Origin: Gemmatimonadota bacterium
GTDB lineage: Bacteria > Gemmatimonadota > Gemmatimonadetes > Gemmatimonadales > GWC2-71-9
Direction of reading: 5' to 3'
Length of the DNA stretch: 19,770 bases
Assembly (NCBI GenBank): GCA_003221985.1
Contig: QHUQ01000219.1
Span: 1 to 19,770, forward strand
This document shows, piece after piece, positions 15,059 to 19,770 of this stretch. A model generated the notes under the pieces. It had not been told where the DNA came from. It saw nothing but the letters and a program-made list of their open reading frames with translations, and did not search any database. Numbering within the stretch: position 1 is the stretch's first letter; every line of letters starts with the position of its first letter. Position numbers and translations under genes: made by a program.

Positions 15059-15919
15059 TTATGCCACGACCGTGTCGCCTGCGGTCTTGCGCGCATCGAG
15101 CAACATGCGGACCGCCGTGGCGCCGAGGATGAGCGCCCCGCCCGCCATGGTCGCGGGGCCGGGTGTTTCACCGTGCACGAGCCACGCCCAGATCGGATTG
15201 AGCACCGGCTCGATAAGAAGGAAGAGCCCGACCTCGAGCGCGCGCACCTGCGGCACCGCCCGCGCGAGGAAGAGGTAGGGGATGCCCAGCTGGCACACGC
15301 CCAGGAACCCGACGACCGCCCAATCCACGGGACGGCCCGCCACGAGCGGTTGCGCCATGATCAAGGCGATGATGCAAGCGGTCAGATTCCCCGATACCGC
15401 GGCGGCCGCGACCGACGCGCCGCGCGCTGCCAGCCAGCGATAGCCGATCACCGTGAACGCCCACGTCACGGCGCAGATCGCGGCCAGCACATTTCCGAGT
15501 GCCGGGTTCGGCGCGGTCGCCGACGGCTGATCGAGCCCCAGAAAAAACAGGCCGAAGCCGAGCGCCATGATCGTCATCTGGCCGATGTCGCGGCGCGTCG
15601 CGTGCTCGCCCAGCAGCAGCGGCGCGAGCAGCAGGATGAACAACGGACTGGTGGACTGCAGGAAGATCGCGCTGGCCGCCGTCGTATGCTTGCTCGCCTG
15701 GACGTAGAGCAGCGTGGTCGCGGCATACGCGACGCCCACGAGGACGGTGCGCCAGGTCCAGCCGCGCCGCGATTCCCGAACCAGGACAAAGATCGTGATC
15801 AGCGCGAATGCCGCGCGGAACGCCGCGAGCTGCCACCCGCCGAAGCTGCAGAACTTGATCGCGGCGCCGCCGCTCGAGAACAGCACCGCCGCGGCAAGGA
15901 TTTTGGATCTGGGGCTCAT
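15059..15919 (-). CDS. EamA/DMT-family transporter
   Basis: This is a drug/metabolite transporter superfamily protein of 286 residues with ten predicted membrane spans arranged as two EamA repeats. The first includes ILAAAVLFSSGGAAIKFCSFGGWQLAAFRAAFAL and ATTLLYVQASKHTTAASAIFLQSTSPLF. The second includes LAAICAVTWAFTVIGYRWLAARG and ALEVGLFLLIEPVLNPIWAWLVHGE, ending with the typical ALILGATAVRMLLDAR. Start 15919 (MSPRSKILAAAVL) was preferred over the in-frame ATG at 15946, because the latter lies on the far side of the putative promoter and reaches the divergent ArsC-like gene. Substrate is unknown; family members export amino acids, nucleosides or other metabolites. Expression probably starts from the symmetric AATATATT element shared with that neighbour. 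Confidence 0.92.
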   Translation of the reverse strand: MSPRSKILAAAVLFSSGGAAIKFCSFGGWQLAAFRAAFALITIFVLVRESRRGWTWRTVLVGVAYAATTLLYVQASKHTTAASAIFLQSTSPLFILLLAPLLLGEHATRRDIGQMTIMALGFGLFFLGLDQPSATAPNPALGNVLAAICAVTWAFTVIGYRWLAARGASVAAAAVSGNLTACIIALIMAQPLVAGRPVDWAVVGFLGVCQLGIPYLFLARAVPQVRALEVGLFLLIEPVLNPIWAWLVHGETPGPATMAGGALILGATAVRMLLDARKTAGDTVVA

Positions 15920-15929
15920 GGTGGCGGGG

Positions 15930-15937
15930 AATATATT
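15930..15937. promoter_or_regulatory. Palindromic shared -10 element for divergent EamA and ArsC-like genes
   Basis: AATATATT is its own reverse complement and gives TATATT on each strand: 7 nt before the ArsC-like ATG (15945) and 10 nt before the EamA ATG (15919). The intergenic gap is only 25 bp, so each gene's -35 region would lie inside the other's coding sequence. Neither gene has a Shine-Dalgarno sequence. Confidence 0.55.
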
Positions 15938-15944
15938 ACGCGCC

Positions 15945-16301
15945 ATGGAAGTTCAGGTCTTTGGCGTCAAAAAGAGCGCCGGCACCCGTGCCGCCCTGCG
16001 ATTCTTTGCCGAGCGGCGCATCAAGGTGCATTTCGTGGACCTGAACGAGCGGGCCGCCGCGGTCGGCGAGCTGCGGCGCTTCGCGCAGCAGTTCGGCGTG
16101 GCGGCGCTCGTCGATCGCGAGTCGCGCCGTTTCGGAGAGCTCGGCCTCCGCTCCGCCATCCTCAGCGACGAGCGGTGGCTGGAGAAGCTCAGTCTGGAGC
16201 CGCTGCTGCTGCGGATGCCTCTCGTGCGCCATCAGGAGCAGCTCACCATCGGCGCCGCGCCGGAGAGCTGGGACGAGTGGTACGCCGCCTCCAAGGCCTG
16301 A
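15945..16301 (+). CDS. ArsC/Spx-fold protein lacking all cysteines
   Basis: This is a 118-residue protein of the arsenate reductase (ArsC/YffB/Spx) thioredoxin-fold family. Family features are the opening MEVQVFGVKKSAGTRAALRFFAERRI, the conserved LRSAILSDERWLEKLSLEPLLLRMPLVR block that corresponds to the PILIKRPIV region of ArsC, and the final SWDEWYA. The catalytic Cys of the HNPxC(S/G)xSR loop aligns with Ser in VKKSAGTR, and there is no Cys anywhere in the protein, so it cannot be a thiol reductase. A binding or regulatory role, like Spx, which contacts RNA polymerase, is one guess without direct support. The start at 15945 sits 7 nt after TATATT. The downstream beta-lactamase-like gene begins within its last 25 bases. 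Confidence 0.85.
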   Translation: MEVQVFGVKKSAGTRAALRFFAERRIKVHFVDLNERAAAVGELRRFAQQFGVAALVDRESRRFGELGLRSAILSDERWLEKLSLEPLLLRMPLVRHQEQLTIGAAPESWDEWYAASKA

Positions 16302-17362
16302 TTCTCGCTCTGTGCGCCTCGTGCGCCACCGGAAGCGGAAGGGAACCACGCGTGACCGTTGACGATCTCTTCTCCGCGTATTCCGGCTCGGCCGTTCCGG
16401 GCGCTAGCGTCGTCGTGATTCGGGATGGGCGAGTGATAATTCGCGCAGCGTTTGGCATGGCGGATCTGGAGCGGCGTGTCGCTGCCACGCCCGAGACCGA
16501 CTACCGGCTCGCTTCGGTGTCAAAACAATTCACGGCGATGGCGGTGATGTTGCTCGCCAAGGACGGCAAGCTGCGCTATGACCAGCCGGTGCGGGATTTC
16601 CTTCCGGAATTGCCGGCAGCTGCGCGGGCCGTTACGGTGCGCCACCTGCTCAACCACACGTCGGGACTGTGGGACTACGAAGATCTGATTCCTGAAACGC
16701 GCACTACGCAGCTCGACGACCGCGATGTGCTGGCGTTGATTGCAGCGAAGGATTCCGCGTACTTCTCGCCAGGTGCCCAATACCGCTACAGCAACTCCGG
16801 CTACGTGCTGCTCGGCATCATCGTCGCGCGCGTATCCGGGATGTCGTTCCCCGATTTCGTGCAGACCAGAATCTTCGCCGCGCTCGGTATGCGCACGAGC
16901 GTCGTGCACGTCGAGGGCTCGGACACCGTCCCACACCGTGCGTACGGGTATTCACCACGCGGCGGCTCGTTCGAGCAAACGGACCAGAGCGTCACCAGCG
17001 CGACGCTGGGGGACGGCGGGATCTACTCGAACGTCGACGACCTGGTTCGTTGGGATCAGGCGTTAGAACGAAACACGCTGGTCGATTCCGCGACGATGCG
17101 CTTGGCGACGACGCCACCACAATTACCCGCCGGCGCGGCGACCGAGTATGGCTTCGGATGGTTCGTCGATCAGTATCGAGGCTTGACGCGCTGGCGGCAC
17201 ACCGGGGAGACGAGCGGATTCCGCAATGCGATCCTCAGGTTTCCGGATCGGCGCCTCACGATCGTGATCCTCACGAATCGCTCGAGCGGGGAGCCTCAAG
17301 CGATCGCGGAACGCATCGCGGACCGCCTGCTCCTAGATCCCGACTCCCGACTCCCGCATTAG
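16277..17362 (+). CDS. Serine beta-lactamase-like (class C / DD-peptidase fold) lipoprotein
   Basis: The 361-residue protein is of the beta-lactamase/esterase/DD-peptidase superfamily (Pfam Beta-lactamase). Catalytic motifs are S80-V-S-K83 (SxxK), Y171-S-N173 (YxN) and H308-T-G310 (replacing KTG, as in many esterase-like members), plus the usual HLLNHTSGL and GGIYSNVDDLVRW. No start is obvious; GTG at 16277 was chosen because it yields a lipoprotein signal, VRRLQGLILALCASC, with Cys16, and overlaps the ArsC-like gene by 25 nt, suggesting coupled translation. The frame stays open far upstream, but that part is antisense to EamA and meaningless. Function may be a peptidase or esterase on cell-wall peptides; actual beta-lactam hydrolysis is unproven. 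The TAG stop overlaps the convergent regulator's stop in TTAG (17359-17362). Confidence 0.9.
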   Translation: MVRRLQGLILALCASCATGSGREPRVTVDDLFSAYSGSAVPGASVVVIRDGRVIIRAAFGMADLERRVAATPETDYRLASVSKQFTAMAVMLLAKDGKLRYDQPVRDFLPELPAAARAVTVRHLLNHTSGLWDYEDLIPETRTTQLDDRDVLALIAAKDSAYFSPGAQYRYSNSGYVLLGIIVARVSGMSFPDFVQTRIFAALGMRTSVVHVEGSDTVPHRAYGYSPRGGSFEQTDQSVTSATLGDGGIYSNVDDLVRWDQALERNTLVDSATMRLATTPPQLPAGAATEYGFGWFVDQYRGLTRWRHTGETSGFRNAILRFPDRRLTIVILTNRSSGEPQAIAERIADRLLLDPDSRLPH

Positions 17363-18057
17363 CGCTCGATGCGGTAGCCGAACGTCCGCACGGTGACGAT
17401 ATGCCGCGGATGCGCGGGGTCGTGCTCGAGCTTGCGACGCAGCATCGCGACGTGCGTGTCGACCGTCCGGCTCATCACGTCCTCCGCGTAGCCCCAGACT
17501 TCCTGCAGTAATTCGAGCCGGCTCGCGACACGACCGCCGCGCTTGAGCAGGGCGACGAGCAGCGCGTATTCCTTGGGCCGCAGCTCGGCGGTGCGGCCGG
17601 CGCGCCGCACCTGATGGCGCGCGAAATCGACCGTGACGTCGCCGAAACCGCGGAGCGCAGGATCGGCGGCGCCACCTGCTCCTCCCTCGCGCCGGATCCA
17701 GTCGAGGAAGTCTTCTGCTCGCTTGACCGTCGCAATCACGCGCTCATCATCGAACGGCTTGAGCAGGTAATCGACTGCCTGGATCTCGAGCGCCCGCACG
17801 GCGTGCTCTTCGAAGGCAGTGACGAAGACGATCGCCGGCGGCCGCTCCTCGCTCGCAGCCGCGGCCACGGCAAAGCCGTCGAGATCGGGCATCTGGATGT
17901 CCAGAAAGACGAGGTCGGGCGCGCCGCGGCGCAGCAGCTCGACCGCGTCCCGGCCGCTGGCGCACTCGTCGATGCGCGTGACGCTGCTGATCTGCTGCAG
18001 CACGCCGCGCAACCGTCGCCGGGCCGGCGCTTCGTCGTCAACGATGATCGCGCGCAT
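17359..18057 (-). CDS. Response regulator: receiver domain plus OmpR/PhoB winged-helix domain
   Basis: The 232-residue protein starts MRAIIVDDEAPARRRLRGVL at 18057; the longer frame from 18114 adds an unrelated leader. The receiver has acidic pocket D7-D8, phospho-acceptor D53 (VFLDIQMPDLDGF), T80 and K100 (DYLLKPFDD). The wording of this domain (VDDEAPAR, TAFEEHAVRALEIQAVDYLLKP) is that of LytR/AlgR regulators, yet the output domain (138-232) is a PhoB-type winged helix (LRPKEYALLVALLKRGGRVASRLELLQEVWG, SRTVDTHVAMLRRKLEHDP, VRTFGYRI). Its ATG lies within the last 20 nt of the sensor kinase gene, so the two are translationally coupled and almost certainly cognate. Target genes are unknown; the palindrome beyond the kinase start is a candidate autoregulatory site. 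Confidence 0.93.
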   Translation of the reverse strand: MRAIIVDDEAPARRRLRGVLQQISSVTRIDECASGRDAVELLRRGAPDLVFLDIQMPDLDGFAVAAAASEERPPAIVFVTAFEEHAVRALEIQAVDYLLKPFDDERVIATVKRAEDFLDWIRREGGAGGAADPALRGFGDVTVDFARHQVRRAGRTAELRPKEYALLVALLKRGGRVASRLELLQEVWGYAEDVMSRTVDTHVAMLRRKLEHDPAHPRHIVTVRTFGYRIER

Positions 18058-19102
18058 GGTCGGAGTACGGGATCTCGATCGTTGCGAGGGCACCACCGCC
18101 GGGCGCAGGCGCATTCTTCAACTCGAAGCGGTGGCTGGGACCGTACATCTCCAGCAGCCGAGCTCGCGTGTTCGCGATCCCCAGTCCGCTGCCGGAGCCG
18201 TTGCCCGACCCGTTCCCTTCGGCGCTGAACCCGGGCCCGTTGTCGCGCACTTCGAGGTGCAGCAGGTCGCCGTCACGGATCGCGGCAATCTCCACTTCCG
18301 CGACGCCGCCGTTGGGGACGGCGCCGTGCCGGATCGCATTCTCGACCAGCGGCTGCAGCAGCAACGTGGGAATGACGGCGGCGGCCGCGCGCGGGTCGAC
18401 GCGGAAGGTCACGCGCAGGCGATCGCCGAAGCGCGCCTCCTGAATGGCGACATAATGATCCAGCAGCTCCAGCTCCTCCTCCAGTGTGACGAGCGGGCCC
18501 CGCTCCCGGTTAAACGAGTGGCGCAGCAGCTCCGAGAGCCGGGTGATCATCCGGTTCGCCTGCTTGGGATCTTCCAGGACGAACGCGGAGATCGTGTGCA
18601 GGGTGTTGAACAGGAAGTGGGGTTGCAGCTGTCCCACCAGCGCGTCGAGCCGCGCCTGCACGAGCTGCATCTCCAGGCGCGTGGCGCGCCAGGCATGGTA
18701 GAGCCCGGCCACCATTGCATAGACCAGCAGATTGAACGTCCAGTACATCGCGACGGCATCGCCGACGCCGGTGAACAGCGTGTGCGGCGTGCGGTATAGC
18801 CCGAACAGCCACTTCACGCCGCCTTCAAACCCCGCGCACAACACGGCGGTGGCCAGCGCCATCGGCACGTGTGCCGCGATCAACGCCGCCGGCCGGCGGA
18901 TGCGCACCGCCCAGGCGGCGAAGGCGCACACGGGAGCGGTGAACACGGCCCAGCTCCACCAGCCCGAAAACTGCCAGGCGAGGATCCAGCCCCAGGACCG
19001 CGAATCGGGCGGGTTGCTGCTGCTCGACTGGAAATGCATCTGGATCGCGAACAGCAGCGCGACCGCCGTCCAGGCGCCGCATACGATCAGTGCCCGCTTC
19101 AT
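18038..19102 (-). CDS. Sensor histidine kinase, LytS/YehU type (PF06580)
   Basis: This membrane sensor kinase has 354 residues. The N-terminal part has four probable membrane spans (about 4-22, 41-65, 74-92, 115-135) with little periplasmic domain, so it may sense a membrane or envelope signal. The His_kinase domain shows H162 in QLQPHFLFNTLHTIS. The ATPase part shows PTLLLQPLVENAIRHG (N255), DNGPGF (287-292) and GLGIANTRARL. A short Asn-Gly-Ser repeat (297-306) lengthens the ATP lid. Start 19102 was preferred over the ATG at 19111 because TACAAT, a good -10 box, overlaps the earlier ATG and ends 7 nt before 19102. It overlaps the downstream regulator gene by 20 nt. Confidence 0.92.
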   Translation of the reverse strand: MKRALIVCGAWTAVALLFAIQMHFQSSSSNPPDSRSWGWILAWQFSGWWSWAVFTAPVCAFAAWAVRIRRPAALIAAHVPMALATAVLCAGFEGGVKWLFGLYRTPHTLFTGVGDAVAMYWTFNLLVYAMVAGLYHAWRATRLEMQLVQARLDALVGQLQPHFLFNTLHTISAFVLEDPKQANRMITRLSELLRHSFNRERGPLVTLEEELELLDHYVAIQEARFGDRLRVTFRVDPRAAAAVIPTLLLQPLVENAIRHGAVPNGGVAEVEIAAIRDGDLLHLEVRDNGPGFSAEGNGSGNGSGSGLGIANTRARLLEMYGPSHRFELKNAPAPGGGALATIEIPYSDHARDHR

Positions 19103-19109
19103 GAGCCTC

Positions 19110-19115
19110 ATTGTA
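19110..19115 (-). promoter_or_regulatory. Putative -10 element for the sensor kinase operon
   Basis: TACAAT on the minus strand ends 7 nt before the kinase ATG at 19102. The spacing matches that seen for aguB and the ArsC-like gene and implies a leaderless transcript. This also decides between the two possible kinase starts. Confidence 0.45.
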
Positions 19116-19156
19116 CCATGCTATCGGGAAGCGTGCGGGGACGGGCGGCCGCAGCG

Positions 19157-19189
19157 GTCAGAAATGTGTGAATTTCACAATCCGATGAC
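19157..19189. promoter_or_regulatory. Operator-like symmetric site between kinase and NTF2-like genes
   Basis: TGTGAATTTCACA (19167-19179) is a perfect 13-nt inverted repeat. On the same centre (19173), GTCA (19157-19160) and TGAC (19186-19189) form an outer inverted pair, giving a 33-bp dyad. It lies in the 143-bp divergent region, 42 bp beyond the kinase -10 box and 56 bp before the ATG at 19246. Confidence 0.5.
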
Positions 19190-19245
19190 GCGCCGCCTCT
19201 ACGCCTGCCGCCGCGCAGCGGCCAAATTGGGCACGGGAGGCACCC

Positions 19246-19770
19246 ATGCACCGTCTGTTGCTCACCGTCATCGTCCTCACTGCCACTGCAGACAGAACGT
19301 CCGACCGCGAGGCCCTCCTCGCCGCCGATCGCTCGCTCTCGGGCAAGACCGCGTCACTCGGTCTGCTCCAGGGCTTCGTCCCGGCACTGCTGGATGGCGC
19401 CGCCTATCTCTATCCCGGCGCGCCGCTGCTGCGCGGCGCCGACCGCGTCCGCGCCTTTCTCCAAAGCAGCGACTCGGTCCTCAAGCCGACCTGGACGCCG
19501 GCATTCGCCGACGTCTCGCTCGATGGTCAGCTCGGCTACACGTATGGGTGGACGCGGTCAGGCGCAACACGAGGCAAGTATCTCGCCTGCTGGCGCAAGA
19601 CCGACGGCGGCTGGCGGATCGCGGCGTACGCGACGAATCGCCCAGTTCCGGTGACGGACTCGGTCACGGTGGCGACGCGGAGGGGCGGTCTCACGGCGCC
19701 GGTGCGCGGCCCGGCCGACGCGAGCGAGCTGATGCGCGCCGACTCCGCGTTCGCCGCGCTGTCGGTCGCG
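19246..19770 (+). CDS. Exported NTF2-like (SnoaL/DUF4440-type) protein, 3' end outside window
   Basis: The frame is open from the ATG at 19246 to the end of the window (175 codons, no stop reached). GGGAGG lies about 6 nt before the ATG, an excellent ribosome binding site. A short signal-like start, MHRLLLTVIVLTATA, precedes an NTF2-like domain of about 110 residues: REALLAADRSLSGK at the first helix, DGAAYLYPGAPLLRGADRVRAFL, then strands ending LGYTYGWTR, GKYLACWRKTDGGWRIAAY, which is the classic DUF4440 finish. After a linker a second first-helix-like motif starts (ASELMRADSAFAALSV), so the full protein probably has two tandem NTF2 domains. Such proteins are small-molecule-binding or of unknown function. 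It is divergent from the sensor kinase across a palindromic site, so it may be a target of that system. Confidence 0.82.
   Translation, partial: MHRLLLTVIVLTATADRTSDREALLAADRSLSGKTASLGLLQGFVPALLDGAAYLYPGAPLLRGADRVRAFLQSSDSVLKPTWTPAFADVSLDGQLGYTYGWTRSGATRGKYLACWRKTDGGWRIAAYATNRPVPVTDSVTVATRRGGLTAPVRGPADASELMRADSAFAALSVA

Noticed and set aside
13528..15171. 547-codon open frame antisense to the subtilase
   Set aside because: No recognisable motif, while the opposite strand holds a complete S8 protease.
14981..17362. 793-codon open frame on the + strand ending with the beta-lactamase-like gene
   Set aside because: The part before about 16277 is Arg/His/Glu-rich nonsense antisense to the EamA gene and overlapping the ArsC-like gene; only the C-terminal 361 codons have family motifs.
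19167..19179. CRP/FNR binding site
   Set aside because: TGTGA and TCACA are present but separated by 3 instead of 6 bases, so it does not fit the CRP consensus.
1..19770. tRNA, rRNA, integrase, transposase or phage-defence genes
   Set aside because: Both strands were read for the usual motifs and none was seen; every large region is explained by ordinary metabolic, transport or signalling genes.

Overview
The window is a stretch of GC-rich bacterial chromosome from an aerobic, free-living, Gram-negative-type organism. Lipobox signal peptides on several predicted exported proteins, a GlnB/K-Amt nitrogen module, a PF06580-type sensor kinase, secreted SMP-30 and NTF2-like proteins and very dense gene packing would fit Gemmatimonadota or a similar phylum. 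That placement is inference; there is no rRNA or other decisive marker. I see no tRNA, rRNA, CRISPR array, transposase or phage gene.

Left part (1-5503, + strand): nitrogen acquisition. The 3' half of gltB (glutamate synthase large subunit) runs into a P-II protein gene and an ammonium transporter gene, joined by two ATGA stop/start overlaps. The P-II protein has Leu where the uridylylated Tyr51 normally sits. After a short gap with its own putative promoter come aguB and aguA, which together turn agmatine into putrescine, CO2 and ammonia.

Middle part (5500-13393, - strand): read in the direction of transcription it holds an esterase lipoprotein, a TetA-like MFS exporter with an (Ala-Pro-Pro)n tail, a lipoprotein of unknown function, a 127-bp nested inverted repeat, an EF-G2-type translation factor with degenerate GTPase motifs, a membrane/SRPBCC gene that seems to have suffered a frame-changing internal deletion, an exported SMP-30-like beta-propeller and an unknown 182-residue protein. 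The EF-G2, membrane/SRPBCC and SMP-30 genes are almost contiguous (TAAGATG and TGATG junctions) and probably co-transcribed.

Right part (13513-19770): an exported subtilisin-like protease (+) ends at a strong hairpin shared with a convergent EamA transporter (-). The EamA gene is divergent from a cysteine-free ArsC-fold protein, with only 25 bp between the two ATGs; this gap centres on a palindromic AATATATT that can act as a -10 box in both directions. A serine beta-lactamase-like lipoprotein overlaps the ArsC-like gene and ends convergently, with overlapping stops, against a two-component system. That system pairs a LytS-type kinase with a regulator carrying an OmpR/PhoB winged helix. Divergent from the kinase, past a symmetrical operator-like palindrome, begins a secreted NTF2-like gene that runs off the window.

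A recurring theme is a TATATT-like hexamer ending 7-10 nt before the ATG, which suggests leaderless transcripts. I found no convincing new multi-gene defence or mobile system. The most unusual items are the modified P-II protein, the nested inverted repeat, the symmetric 25-bp divergent promoter, the cysteine-less ArsC protein, the EF-G2 with an altered G4 motif and the mixed-type two-component pair.
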